A stretch of 64,000 bases of DNA from Legionella oakridgensis ATCC 33761 = DSM 21215 (GCF_000512355.1 NZ_CP004006.1:273501-337500), one strand, 5' to 3'; shown: positions 1-9,629, counted from the stretch's first letter. Translations and numbers: made by a program. Notes: generated by a model from the letters alone, not told the origin.

Positions 1-772
1 CACTTAAAATGGTGAAATGGTTGGCATGAGGGATTTCTTCATAAGTAACTGGCAAACGATATTGTATACGATGAATTGCAAAATCTGCGGTTTGTTTACG
101 CATGAGTGGTAACTCCGCACTTCCCACCAGTAAAGCAATTGGCGTGTCAGCGCCTCCCACTTGCAGAGTAGGGGACTCATGAATAGACATGCTTTTATTT
201 AGCTTTAGACCAACATTAATATAGCTGTGGCGAATAGGCTCCAAATCATAGAGTCCACTGATTCCTACTCCGCCTATTACGGAAGGATGGGCCAGAACCA
301 TTGCGGTCAGATGTCCTCCTGCAGAGGAGCCTGCTACGACAATCCGCGTTGGATCTCCCCCTAAAGAGCTTGAATGTGCAACCAAAAAATCAAGGCCTTG
401 ATTGATCTCTTCCACGATTTGATCCAGTGTAATTTCAGGCGTTAAAGTATATTCGATGATTGCTACATTAATGCCATGCGCCATTGGTCCGCTTGCCATT
501 GCTCTAAAGCGCTCTTTCGAATGCATTTGCCAATAACCCCCATGGATAAACAAAAGCGTGGGAGCTCCTTCTTTGGCTTTAAAGAAATCGAGCCGGTTAC
601 GTGGGCGAGGACCATATTGAAGATTAAGATGTTCAGGGAGACGAGCACTAATGTCCGCAGAACGCTGCTCCCAATCAGCGAAAATCTGATCTCTATTCGG
701 AATTGCTGCGGTGTTATTATATGCTCGGTTCAACTCTTCCTGACTCAGATTACGCCAATCCAAATTATTCAT
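1..772 (-). CDS. alpha/beta hydrolase (esterase / kynurenine formamidase-like), 3' end cut by window edge
   Basis: Serine hydrolase of the alpha/beta fold. Reading from the ATG at 772, the frame stays open to the window edge (about 257 codons). It shows the oxyanion motif HGGYWQ (residues 77-82) and the nucleophile elbow GSSAGG with Ser150. A HANHF stretch at the very end probably carries the catalytic His. HGGYW is typical of the kynurenine-formamidase/carboxylesterase branch, but the substrate cannot be read from the sequence. The C-terminus lies outside the window. No signal peptide is visible, so it is probably cytoplasmic. Confidence 0.8.
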   Translation of the reverse strand, partial: MNNLDWRNLSQEELNRAYNNTAAIPNRDQIFADWEQRSADISARLPEHLNLQYGPRPRNRLDFFKAKEGAPTLLFIHGGYWQMHSKERFRAMASGPMAHGINVAIIEYTLTPEITLDQIVEEINQGLDFLVAHSSSLGGDPTRIVVAGSSAGGHLTAMVLAHPSVIGGVGISGLYDLEPIRHSYINVGLKLNKSMSIHESPTLQVGGADTPIALLVGSAELPLMRKQTADFAIHRIQYRLPVTYEEIPHANHFTILS

Positions 773-1007
773 GGTTACTCCATAAACCAAGTAGGCTTGC
801 CTACAAAAAGTGGTTTAATTTCCCCTATTACTGTTCTGTTTATTTTAGATAATCTTGAATGATTTTGCCGTAAGTTAAACACTTAAATGATGTACGGTTG
901 TCTGATAGGTCAATGATGGTTGTCTTCAAGAGAAGGACGTCAGCGTATGTTAATTATTTATTGATATATTATTATTAATACCATTAAATTTCTGGGCGGA
1001 ACGCGTC

Positions 1008-2381
1008 ATGTCAATGAGTAAAAAAGACGCTGCCATGTTAAGTGCTGAAGAGAAATTGGCTTTAGGCATACAAGATGAGGATGTTCTTGCGTTGTTATCA
1101 ATAGGGACATTGTCTGAGAAAATAAAATTACTTCAAGAGGGAGCTAAGGGCGAAACTCCGTCTGAAAACTCGGTCTGGCTTTCCATTATTAAGAGGCTCC
1201 CGTTTATAACGGATCTGGTTAGCCGCATCAATAAGGGTGGAAATGTTGTGACTCAGTTAATTACTTTAAAAAAAGGAGTCACAGCAGCACTTAGCACGGC
1301 TGGAACTGCCATTCATGGCATTGGTATAGGGGTGGCTGCGATTGACTTTTTGCGTATTCCCGGTGTTTATATCGCCTCTGCTATTGCTGGCCAAAGACCT
1401 CCGCTGACTTTGTCTAAAGCCGGTAAATTTACTTATTCCAGCGTCATTTTAGCCTTAGCTGTGATGGTCATAGCTTTTCCTCCGGCTGCACCTTTTATTG
1501 GTATAGCCGCTGCTGCCTTAGGAATGGGGGCAAGTGTGTTTACTATGGCCAAGTTAAGTTATGACCGGAGACAAACCAAGAAAAAATTAGTTCCGATTAA
1601 AGAAGAAATAGAGAATATCAATAAAGAGCTAGATGCTGTAGCTCAAGAAGCTCAGCACCTAGAAGACAAGCTTGAGCGCTTGAATAAAGGTGAAATTTTA
1701 GACATAAATAAAAACGCCTTAGAGAGTCGCTTGGCCGAGATTAAAGAAGAATCTTATGAAAAATTAAAAATTTTAAATGCGTTAAATACGACCAAGTTGC
1801 AATACGAGGCCAAGTTAAAAAAGATGGGGGCGACTGCCTTTATGGATAAAGGGGTTGCCATTGGTTTAGGTTTATTAGCGCTCGCTGGCGCAGTGGTTGT
1901 TCTGTTTTTCCCCCCTGCAGGTCTTGCTATGATGGGTGCGGCATTAGCAGGAGGTATTAGTTATATGGTGGGACGAGCCGTTTTTCCTTATGCAAAAAAA
2001 CTGGCGACTTATCTTAGGAGTAAGGAAAAGAAAAAAGACCAAACTAATTTTATCGTAGTGGATGAAGATAAGGATAAGGAAGAAGATAACTTTTTCATGG
2101 ATGAAATAGTGTGTATCAGGCATCCTGGTTTTGGTATTCTTAAAGGTCAAGAGACGAATGCAAACGCATCAAAGAGACTTGAAATTCAAGAAGATGCGCA
2201 AAGATTGATGGCAGTGGTTCGTGAATTTCCTGTCATCGATGAAGGATTGGAAAATTCTCATAAACAGGTGGAACAAAGCAAGTTTGGATTTTCGCCTGTA
2301 AAAGTGGTGCAGAGTGAAGAAGAGGAGTCAGAGATTGAGCGAGAAGGCACAGAAGATAGTAAAGATAAAAGAAAAAAATAG
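1008..2381 (+). CDS. multi-membrane-segment coiled-coil protein, effector-like
   Basis: 457 aa of unknown function. Hydrophobic, Gly/Ala-rich segments lie at about 92-125, 143-180 and 281-325. The last two each contain an FPPA motif, which suggests an internally repeated membrane hairpin. Between them a charged Glu/Lys region (about 193-272) looks like a coiled coil. The tail is highly charged and has a Glu cluster (EEEESEIERE) close to the C-terminus, resembling the E-block of Dot/Icm substrates. GGCGGA about seven bases before the ATG could serve as ribosome site. No enzymatic motif was seen. Membrane-remodelling or organelle-targeted effector is an inference only. Confidence 0.75.
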   Translation: MSMSKKDAAMLSAEEKLALGIQDEDVLALLSIGTLSEKIKLLQEGAKGETPSENSVWLSIIKRLPFITDLVSRINKGGNVVTQLITLKKGVTAALSTAGTAIHGIGIGVAAIDFLRIPGVYIASAIAGQRPPLTLSKAGKFTYSSVILALAVMVIAFPPAAPFIGIAAAALGMGASVFTMAKLSYDRRQTKKKLVPIKEEIENINKELDAVAQEAQHLEDKLERLNKGEILDINKNALESRLAEIKEESYEKLKILNALNTTKLQYEAKLKKMGATAFMDKGVAIGLGLLALAGAVVVLFFPPAGLAMMGAALAGGISYMVGRAVFPYAKKLATYLRSKEKKKDQTNFIVVDEDKDKEEDNFFMDEIVCIRHPGFGILKGQETNANASKRLEIQEDAQRLMAVVREFPVIDEGLENSHKQVEQSKFGFSPVKVVQSEEEESEIEREGTEDSKDKRKK

Positions 2382-2624
2382 ATGAAAATCTATGGAGATG
2401 AAGACGAAGGAGTAGGTGAAGAAAGTATATTGTATATCTTATTGCAATTGCCGGTGCTCTGTTACAAAGATAGTCCGTCCGTTATAGGGTGTCCATCGGA
2501 GAAAAGCTTGGATCTGCTTAGGTAACAGTCATTGCGTGATATAGATTTAACTGCAATATGATTAATAATGAATTAAAATAGCATTCATCGATTTGTTTCG
2601 TTAGCTAAAGATTTAAGGCTTAAG

Positions 2625-3653
2625 ATGAAGATATTTAATGCAATGTTTTCCAAAGTTAATGGTGGGTTAGAGCAAGTGTTTTTGAATTATATTCCCGCTT
2701 TATGTTCACAAGGAAATCAGGTCATCCCAATTATTCATCCTAAAGCTCAAATAAAAGATGCTTGTCCCAAAGAAAATCTCATCACCATTCACAATTATAA
2801 CCAGCATGATCTTATTGCTATTTTCAAATTGCGAAAGCTGATTAAAGCGTATAAACCAAATTGTATTATTACACACAGTTATCGAGCCGCTTATTTATTC
2901 AAAAAAACCAGGACTAGCGTTCCTAAAATTGCAGTATGCCATGTTAAAGGCCATTATGATTTTGGATCGGATGCCATTATTGCCATTACAGAGCAAATGC
3001 GTGAGGACATTATTAATTCTGGAATACCGGAACATACTGTATTTACGGTACCTAATATGGTTCACATTCCCGAGCATTCAGTTTATAGGGAACCTAAAGA
3101 AACAGAGATTCCTGTTATTGGCGTATGTGCACGATTTACAGCGATTAAAGGAGTTGATGTATTTATTGAGGCACTGGCTGAGCTGAAAAAAAGAAACATA
3201 GCCTTTAAAGCAAAAATCGCTGGAGATGGACCAGAAAAAGACAACTATATGAAATTAATTCATAGCCATGGTTTGGAAAATGAGGTGATTTTATTAGGGT
3301 GGATTGAAAACAGAAATGCATTTTATCAAGATATTGACTTATTTTGTTTACCTTCGCGCGAGGAAGCGTTTGGTTTAGTCATTTTAGAGAGCATGCTCCA
3401 TTCATTGCCCATGGTTCTTTCTCAATTATCTGGCCCCATGGAAATTATAGGCAATTCAGACAGCGCACTATTCGTTCCCTCAGGAGATCCTGTGCGCATG
3501 GCGGATGGATTAGAGCGCATCATAAAGGACAAAAAACTCGCCAAAGAACTGGGGTATAAGGCATTTCAACGGGTGCAAAAATATTCCAGCGGTAACGTAG
3601 CCCCCATTCTTCAGAGTGTCTTAGACAAGGTTTGCAGGAATTATCAGAAATAA
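2625..3653 (+). CDS. family 4 glycosyltransferase (GT-B fold)
   Basis: 342 aa, the usual size for a GT4 enzyme. The N-terminal half has a Gly-rich acceptor loop (VNGGLEQ). The C-terminal half has VIGVCARFTAIKG (about 164-176), AGDGPE (199-204) and the E-x7-E signature in SREEAFGLVILE (Glu247, Glu255), which positions the nucleotide-sugar diphosphate. It probably transfers a sugar to a lipopolysaccharide, glycan or lipid acceptor at the cytoplasmic face of the membrane. It stands alone between unknown genes, so no pathway can be assigned. The ATG is preceded by an AT-rich leader with no strong ribosome site. Confidence 0.85.
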   Translation: MKIFNAMFSKVNGGLEQVFLNYIPALCSQGNQVIPIIHPKAQIKDACPKENLITIHNYNQHDLIAIFKLRKLIKAYKPNCIITHSYRAAYLFKKTRTSVPKIAVCHVKGHYDFGSDAIIAITEQMREDIINSGIPEHTVFTVPNMVHIPEHSVYREPKETEIPVIGVCARFTAIKGVDVFIEALAELKKRNIAFKAKIAGDGPEKDNYMKLIHSHGLENEVILLGWIENRNAFYQDIDLFCLPSREEAFGLVILESMLHSLPMVLSQLSGPMEIIGNSDSALFVPSGDPVRMADGLERIIKDKKLAKELGYKAFQRVQKYSSGNVAPILQSVLDKVCRNYQK

Positions 3654-3890
3654 ACGCAGCAAACTCATGAGTATTGTCACCCTTTAATCACATCGTTTGA
3701 TAAATCAATTTGAATTTTTGGTAAAATTTGTGCTACTGTGATAGACAATATTTTTATCAATTAAGGCAAGGAGGTCTCAAGATATCCATTGGATCACCAA
3801 TTCTTACGGTAAATTTTTAGGCTTTATGGAAGAAAACTCTGGATGCGTTTGATGGGCACTGCCACATACTGGCAATTCTAGGAGAAAACC

Positions 3891-4289
3891 ATGATGCGAA
3901 TGTTTGGGATTGGTAGAAACCCCACAGCAATTTTATTACGTACGAACGTTTCTTTAACTTCTTTGTCGCGTCTTTCCAAGATGCCCGTAGTGGTTGAAGC
4001 AAAAACCCCCACGGGCGTTTTTGAACATAGGGCATTCACCACAAGCATTACTCAAGTACCAAGTCCGCAATTTTTTGAAAAATTAAAAGCTGAGGAACAC
4101 CGACAATTCACCCGAAAAAAACGTGCGCGGTTTGATTACAGCGACAATCACAGTGCAGCCCTTGCACTGCCTTATTCTCAGCAAGAATTGGAACGAAAGC
4201 AAGATGATCAACAGGCGCTTCTTGCCATGTCTAAAAAAAATGTGATTGAACATGCTAATCGTCGAGTTGATTTATTTTTTATACGCTAA
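3891..4289 (+). CDS. hypothetical 132-aa protein
   Basis: I do not recognise this protein. The start is supported by AGGAG seven bases before the first of two consecutive ATGs. The N-terminal 50 residues are basic and Ser/Thr-rich; the C-terminal half is charged, with many Gln, Lys and Glu. No signal peptide or membrane segment is evident. It is small, soluble and basic. An effector or a regulator is possible but nothing in the sequence decides it. Confidence 0.55.
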   Translation: MMRMFGIGRNPTAILLRTNVSLTSLSRLSKMPVVVEAKTPTGVFEHRAFTTSITQVPSPQFFEKLKAEEHRQFTRKKRARFDYSDNHSAALALPYSQQELERKQDDQQALLAMSKKNVIEHANRRVDLFFIR

Positions 4290-4483
4290 TTGCCTACTAT
4301 AAGACTGGCATTGTGCCAACGAGTGGCCACACAAACCTTCAGCATGGTAAGGGACGCCATGCCAGCACCCAGAGAACGATAACCGAAGCTTGCCATAGCA
4401 GCCTTATCCCTTCCTTGCTGGATAAGACCATTTATGAGAGGGGTGGAAAAAGACGAAAGAGCTTGATTTGCAACACTCATTTT

Positions 4484-4972
4484 ATGGATAGTTTAAATTC
4501 AACGGTTGAGCTGCCTTCCTTTGTAAATGATTTTGATGATCTGTTGGAAAGTGCTTGCCGGGAAAGTTGTTTAAAAATCTTGGATGATGTATCCGTAGGA
4601 ATAATAAATCCAATAGAAGGATTGAGCGCCTTTCTTAACATGATGCAGAATATTTTAAACAATTTTAAGCGTCAGGCTGAACGTGAAAATCATTCGGCAG
4701 TAACAAGACATTCGTTACTCGGGTCACGGGGCATTAATTTAAAAATGATTGATCTGGTCATGCATGGTACTTTATCCACGACCTTTTCAACGGAAACCAA
4801 GGCGGCTTCTGATGATTATATTCAATTGATGCTTAGAATCACGCCTGAAGAAAAAGCATTGTGTGTAACAGACAAAAGGATGGAAGATCAATTGTATTTG
4901 GAGAAAATCACAGTAATTCAGGACGAAATCTTGCAAGCGAAGAGTATGCGCAGTTCTCCGGCCGGGACATAG
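4484..4972 (+). CDS. hypothetical protein, about 162 aa
   Basis: Unknown. The frame is open from 4313, but residues before the ATG at 4484 look non-natural (His/Ser/Thr/Arg-rich) and lie over a competing antisense frame, so the start at 4484 (MDSLNS) is preferred. The protein is acidic at its N-terminus and predicted mostly helical, without a signal peptide or membrane segment. No ribosome site is obvious at either start. It lies 194 bases after the preceding small gene on the same strand, with which it might share a transcript. Confidence 0.5.
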   Translation: MDSLNSTVELPSFVNDFDDLLESACRESCLKILDDVSVGIINPIEGLSAFLNMMQNILNNFKRQAERENHSAVTRHSLLGSRGINLKMIDLVMHGTLSTTFSTETKAASDDYIQLMLRITPEEKALCVTDKRMEDQLYLEKITVIQDEILQAKSMRSSPAGT

Positions 4973-5173
4973 TCCATTGAGATAAATCATCTAATTTATT
5001 TATTATCGGAAGTGCAAGATTCCGATGGATTTGATTGCCAGCACCAAAGGAGGTTGACCTTTGTTGTAATGTATCATGCTAATAAAATGTTTAAGACTGA
5101 CTATAATTTTTAGTTCATGATGATGTTTTGTCTATAAACGTATCATTAAATTTGAAAGTTAAAGGAATGAACC

Positions 5174-5728
5174 ATGATTAAAATAGGCATTATCATTGGC
5201 AGTACTCGGCCAAACCGGGTTGGAGAGGCCGTTGCAAAATGGGTGTATGAACAGGCACAAAAGCGGCAAGACGCACATTTTGAATTAATTGATTTGCGCG
5301 ACTATGACTTGCCTTTGCTGGATGAAGGAATACCTCCTTCGTTAGGAAAATACAGTAAAGAGCATACAAAAACATGGGCTAAGAAAATCGCAGGATTGGA
5401 TGCGTATGTTTTTGTAACACCTGAATATAATCATGGCACATCAGGTGCTTTAAAGAATGCCATCGATTTTCTTTATAAGGAATGGAATAACAAGGTGGCC
5501 GGTTTTGTTGGTTATGGCAGCGCCGGTGGTGTGCGTGCGGTGGAGCACTTACGTCTGGTAATGGCTGAGCTGCAAATCGCAGATGTATGTGCGCAAGTTG
5601 CACTATCTTTATATACTGACTTTGAAAATTTTAGCGTCTTTAAACCAGCCGAGCATCATCTAAATTCATTAAAGTCTTTATTTGACCAAGTGATTGCTTG
5701 GGGGAATGCGATGAAAACATTGCGTTAA
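5174..5728 (+). CDS. NADPH-dependent FMN reductase family protein
   Basis: 184 aa flavodoxin-fold reductase. The N-terminal IIIGSTRPNRVGEAVAKW is the phosphate-binding loop for FMN. TPEYNHGTSGALKNAIDFL (about 82-100) is the second family signature, contacting the isoalloxazine ring. Such enzymes reduce quinones, azo compounds or metal complexes with NAD(P)H in the cytoplasm. AAAGGA before the ATG is a good ribosome site. The gene appears to be a single unit, with the next gene 63 bases downstream on the same strand. Confidence 0.9.
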   Translation: MIKIGIIIGSTRPNRVGEAVAKWVYEQAQKRQDAHFELIDLRDYDLPLLDEGIPPSLGKYSKEHTKTWAKKIAGLDAYVFVTPEYNHGTSGALKNAIDFLYKEWNNKVAGFVGYGSAGGVRAVEHLRLVMAELQIADVCAQVALSLYTDFENFSVFKPAEHHLNSLKSLFDQVIAWGNAMKTLR

Positions 5729-5791
5729 GACATTAAGGCAGTAATGATATAATGATATCTGCTGCCGCCAATTTGTCTTCATTGAGCAAAC

Positions 5792-6922
5792 ATGAATCAA
5801 AAACCTGAAATAGGATTGCATAAGTACGATCTGGATACGCCGTGCCTCGTTATCGATGTAGATGCTTTGCAAGATAATTTAAACGTCATGCAACAGCATG
5901 GTTTGCATCATCATGTGAATATTAGACCACATGCAAAAACCCATAAATGTTCGCAATTGGCGAAGTTACAGATGCAATTTGGTGCCATAGGAATTTGTGC
6001 CACCAAGATCTCTGAAGCGGAAGTTTTGGTGAGTCATGGAGTCATGGATGTGCTTATTACTTCGCCCATTATAACCAAACAAAAGCTTAAAAAACTTGCT
6101 CATTTACTGCTTGCGGCTCCGCAATTACTTGTTGTTACTGATAACATAAACAATGTTTTTGATTTAAATCAGATTGGTGAATCAATCAGGCAATCGGTTC
6201 GTGTTTTAGTGGATATTGACCCTGGCATTGGGCGGACAGGGATTAATCCCGCACAAGCGTTGGAATTGGCCATGGCCATTGACCAATGTCCATGGTTAAC
6301 TTTACAAGGCATTCAATGTTATGCTGGCAATTTGCAACACATCTTGTCTTATGAGGAGCGCAGGAAAAAATCAATAGCAGTGATGCGTATGGCTGCGCAG
6401 GTACTCAATCTATTCCGGGAGCATCATTTGCAATGCTCTATTCTGACAGGATCAGGAACGGGAACGTATGACATCGACGTTGCAGTGCCTGAAGTCACTG
6501 AAATTCAACCGGGTTCCTATGCTGTGATGGATGTTGAGTATTATGCGATTGGCTCAAAACATAATGCCACTGCTTTTCCTGTTTTTAAGCATGCGATGAC
6601 GCTTCTTACCTCAGTCATTAGCAGTAATCGGCAAGAGCATGTTACGGTTGATGCCGGAACAAAAAGTGTGTACGTTGATTCATCTCATAAACCACAAATC
6701 ATAAACTTTAAAAATCTTCAATACGATTGGGGTGGCTTTGGCGATGAGCATGGCAAAGTCACGGCGATTGATCATGCCAATTTGCCCAGACAAGGTGAGG
6801 TTTTGGAATTGATTGTTCCCCACTGTGATCCAACCATTAATTTATTCGATAAATTTTACATTACAAAACAGGACGTTGTTATTGATGTATGGAATATTGA
6901 TATGAGAGGGAAAGCACAGTAG
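5792..6922 (+). CDS. D-threonine aldolase / D-serine dehydratase-like PLP enzyme
   Basis: 376 aa, fold-type III PLP enzyme (alanine-racemase-like N-terminal barrel plus the DSD-type C-terminal domain). LDTPCLVIDVDAL starts the barrel. The PLP lysine is in RPHAKTHK (Lys49). The C-terminal VPHCDPTINL resembles the metal-binding site of D-threonine aldolases, which split D-threonine or D-beta-hydroxy amino acids into glycine and an aldehyde. Aldolase and dehydratase activity cannot be told apart here. A hairpin overlaps the stop codon and would end transcription. Confidence 0.88.
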   Translation: MNQKPEIGLHKYDLDTPCLVIDVDALQDNLNVMQQHGLHHHVNIRPHAKTHKCSQLAKLQMQFGAIGICATKISEAEVLVSHGVMDVLITSPIITKQKLKKLAHLLLAAPQLLVVTDNINNVFDLNQIGESIRQSVRVLVDIDPGIGRTGINPAQALELAMAIDQCPWLTLQGIQCYAGNLQHILSYEERRKKSIAVMRMAAQVLNLFREHHLQCSILTGSGTGTYDIDVAVPEVTEIQPGSYAVMDVEYYAIGSKHNATAFPVFKHAMTLLTSVISSNRQEHVTVDAGTKSVYVDSSHKPQIINFKNLQYDWGGFGDEHGKVTAIDHANLPRQGEVLELIVPHCDPTINLFDKFYITKQDVVIDVWNIDMRGKAQ

Positions 6923-6937
6923 TGCGTTTCCCTTGTT
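6908..6937 (+). terminator. rho-independent terminator spanning the aldolase stop codon
   Basis: GGGAAAGCAC pairs with GTGC-G-TTTCCC around an AGTA loop, with one bulged base, followed by TTGTTT. The stop codon of the D-threonine-aldolase-like gene lies in the loop. It sits between convergent genes and may serve both. Confidence 0.65.
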
Positions 6938-6952
6938 TAAAAAAGGATTGAA

Positions 6953-7582
6953 TCATTTTATTTGTTTAATATGAATATTTTGATTATCGGTGGAAACAAA
7001 CACGATTTTCCAATCGTGTGGTTTGATTTCATAGGCCGTTGGCCAAAAGTTTCCTACGGCAATAGTCACCAAACGGTCTGTATCATTGTAAGCGAAAAAA
7101 TAACCCCCGTCTGAATTTGCAGCCATGTTGGTTTTTAAAGCGTCTGACGTTGGCGATTGTTGATAAGCAAGGCATTGCTCCACTTCATAAGGAGTTTCCA
7201 AGGCATTGCTTAATACAAAGCGATTGTATTTTTCTGTATCTTCTTTTTCGATCAAGACACGAAAAGTCAGTTGATTTTGGCCTGTTTGTAAATAGCTTGT
7301 ATTACCAGGAAGGGGATGGCCGTTTAATTCAACGTTTCCATAAGAGCTCGAGGCAAGCAGGCGTGGCTCGAATAATAATTTAACATTAACATGTTCAAAA
7401 TTATTGATACGGCAAGTTATTTTATAAAGAACGTTGATTTGCAACGTATCTAAAGAAACATTGTAGGCTATTTTTTGAGATTCTGAAGTGATGGCTAAAG
7501 GTAATTCGATTGAATTTTTTGCATATGCGTATAAAGGCATCACGGCTAAAAGCAAGGCAGGCCATTTTTTTCCATAAAACAA
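6953..7582 (-). CDS. secreted hypothetical protein
   Basis: About 209 aa with a clear Sec signal peptide: KK, then ALLLAVMPLYAYA with a probable cut before KNS. The mature part is rich in beta-type residues and contains a few Cys, as in periplasmic or surface proteins; I do not recognise the family. The start is uncertain. The first in-frame start is TTG at 7582; a GTG frame from 7604 would join the same signal peptide if the A7 run at 7565-7571 were one base shorter. It is convergent with the aldolase gene. Confidence 0.6.
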   Translation of the reverse strand: MFYGKKWPALLLAVMPLYAYAKNSIELPLAITSESQKIAYNVSLDTLQINVLYKITCRINNFEHVNVKLLFEPRLLASSSYGNVELNGHPLPGNTSYLQTGQNQLTFRVLIEKEDTEKYNRFVLSNALETPYEVEQCLAYQQSPTSDALKTNMAANSDGGYFFAYNDTDRLVTIAVGNFWPTAYEIKPHDWKIVFVSTDNQNIHIKQIK

Positions 7583-7761
7583 TCCAAATAATACTCAAAT
7601 TCACTGCTATTTAAACATGAGGGGTGGTTTGAATCAATTAAATAGATTGGAAGATAAGATTTTACACTGTCGAAAAGGTTAAATAATATTTAATATGTAA
7701 TTATTTTTACCATTATGGTACAATGCGTAAGTTTTTTTGAAAAATGGCTAGAGGATTTTAA

Positions 7762-8889
7762 ATGTTTGATCTTATTCAATTATGGAAAAATACAACCTTG
7801 CAAACCGTCAGCGCAGAGCCTTCCCCTGCCTCTTATGCGCCAGATATCAAGCCTGCAGCAATCAATTTTGATGCACATACCACGCAGTCAAGTTTTGAAT
7901 TTAAAATACCTCCTCACGTTATTTTTGTAAAAAATATTAAAACATTAGAGTCCGCTGATTTTTATGAGAATTTGCCAGAGATACCCTTGACCAGAGAAGA
8001 GGAAGAAGCTCGTTTGAAAGTGGTTGAGGAGCAACAAGCGCGAAATCCACGTTTTTATGATGGGAAACAAATGATTATCACGGGAGTGGTTTATGACGAG
8101 AGTTCCAATACCCTATACATGGAAGCTAAAAAAGTTCCATATTCATTTATTGTCACTCTTAGTAATAAAAAATTTCCTGAAGGCAGTGCTTTATATGAAC
8201 TCAACTTTTTTAAAACGGGAGTGCTTGCGCCACTCATAACGCGTAATGGTATGTCTATCTTATTACAAAGGGCTGCACTTGGATTGTATTCTGTTCCCGG
8301 TGGTTTCCTTGAATCTCACGGCGATGAAAAAAGACTCAACTTTGATGATGGTCGAAATTTGGTTTCTGAAACAGCAATGATTGAAATAAGCGAGGAAATT
8401 GCTGGTATTAAGGATACAAAAGACTTGCGTTTTCAATACTCCACGCCACAAATTACCTCCATCTCATTTCGAAAAACGGATACTAGTCCTGTAGGAACGG
8501 TTGAATTTGTTGCCCCTTCCTACGCAGATTGTCATAGCAGTTATTTACAACACGTTTTTTTGCATAATTTAGCTCAAGATGCTCATGAGCATACTTCGCA
8601 ACATGAATTGATTCCTTTGGATTCTCGAGAACGAGAAGGGCTTCTGGCAAAATTATTAACGGGTCCAGTTAGACTGCCAGGAGCTAGCTTGTATTTACCT
8701 GTGGCATTAAGTTTAACTCAACTTGAAAACCAAGAGTCCATGATGCCTTTACCAAGAGCAATCCCCTACAGTTCTTCGGTTGCTTGGCCCATGAGTATTT
8801 TTACAGCAAAACCGGCAAAGCCTTTAGCTATCCTTGATAAGGAATCAGATGGTGAAGAGGAGCGACTGGGATTTAATTTAATCTCCTAA
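7762..8889 (+). CDS. Nudix-like hydrolase of atypical length
   Basis: 375 aa, about twice the length of a simple Nudix enzyme. A Nudix-type core can be seen: LYSVPGGFLESHG (about 173-185), then about 15 inserted residues, then SETAMIEISEEIAGI. This keeps the acidic metal-binding EE pair but lacks the Arg of the RE-x-x-E-E box and has one residue extra before the last Gly. The N-terminal 100 residues and the C-terminal 120 residues match nothing I know. No signal peptide. It may hydrolyse a nucleotide-sugar or nucleotide cofactor, or be a catalytically altered Nudix effector. AGAGGA precedes the ATG. Confidence 0.6.
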   Translation: MFDLIQLWKNTTLQTVSAEPSPASYAPDIKPAAINFDAHTTQSSFEFKIPPHVIFVKNIKTLESADFYENLPEIPLTREEEEARLKVVEEQQARNPRFYDGKQMIITGVVYDESSNTLYMEAKKVPYSFIVTLSNKKFPEGSALYELNFFKTGVLAPLITRNGMSILLQRAALGLYSVPGGFLESHGDEKRLNFDDGRNLVSETAMIEISEEIAGIKDTKDLRFQYSTPQITSISFRKTDTSPVGTVEFVAPSYADCHSSYLQHVFLHNLAQDAHEHTSQHELIPLDSREREGLLAKLLTGPVRLPGASLYLPVALSLTQLENQESMMPLPRAIPYSSSVAWPMSIFTAKPAKPLAILDKESDGEEERLGFNLIS

Positions 8890-8913
8890 CTAAATTAGGA
8901 GATAGTGACACAA

Positions 8914-8948
8914 GAAATAGCTGCAGGATGGCTTGCAGCTATTTTTAT
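8914..8948 (+). terminator. terminator hairpin after the Nudix-like gene
   Basis: AAATAGCTGCA pairs with TGCAGCTATTT around GGATGGCT, followed by TTAT. A second small hairpin (ATCTCCTAA / TTAGGAGAT, 8880-8902) includes the stop codon just upstream. Confidence 0.65.
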
Positions 8949-8950
8949 AG

Positions 8951-9435
8951 CTAATTCAAAGTTATCTGCGAAGAAGTTTTAAATACGCTTGCTTTTTTGT
9001 GGCTTTTCGTTTTTGGCGGTGGCAGCTCGGCTGAAGATATCTTAATCAGTCGAGATAACCACTCCTGATCGTCCCATTGTTCGCCAGAAATGAAGAGAGA
9101 AGGCTTGGCTCCAGGATAAGAGATGCTTTCTGTGTAATTTCCTATATAGGCTAAAAATAAATTGTGATTCTCGTTCTGGTGAAATAGTAATGCCGCCGAT
9201 AGCAAGATCTATTTCTCCCCGTTGTAATGCCTCGAACAAGGTTGCATACGTCATTGGATGAAATTCGCATTTTTCAGCCATCCATTGCGCAAATGGCATG
9301 CATTAAATCAACATCAAAACCAGTTTCTTGTGACATAATGAATGGGGGATTAAAGAAAATATTACCTATTTTTAGCGCACATGTGGCGCTTATTTGCATG
9401 AGGAATAATAAAACAGCAACCATCCATTTCATCAT
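8951..9435 (-). pseudogene. decayed periplasmic amino-acid-binding protein (ABC transporter SBP family 3)
   Basis: Starting at the ATG at 9435, a signal peptide (MVAVLLFLMQISATCA) is followed by KIGNIFFNPPF and GFDVDLMHAIC, the N-terminal lobe of family-3 solute-binding proteins. The frame is lost near 9290-9300 (one extra base). It continues in a second frame with WMAEKCEFHPMTYATLFEALQ and GEIDLAIGGITISPERE, then is lost again near 9160-9200. Only about 160 codons of recognisable sequence remain, against about 240 in intact members, and most of the second lobe is absent. The breaks are not in homopolymers, so this appears to be a real pseudogene, unlike several other broken genes here. Confidence 0.75.
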
Positions 9436-9629
9436 AATGTCCGCAGGCAGTTAATGATATAACCATTACTTTTATTATCGACCGGCTATTAATAAACTAC
9501 AATTAAGCCCTATCGGAAAAGGTCCCTAATGAACTAACCATGCTACGGTTTGAGACCTTTAAGACAGGAAAAAATTTGTTATAAATCAGTCGCTTTGCTA
9601 GAAGCTCATTATTGAGCATAGGAAACCTC

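Noticed and set aside
4286..4480. Minus-strand 64-codon open frame with natural-looking composition
   Set aside because: No ribosome site, no recognisable family, and it lies over the unlikely 5' extension of the plus-strand gene. It could be a relic, but there is not enough to call it.
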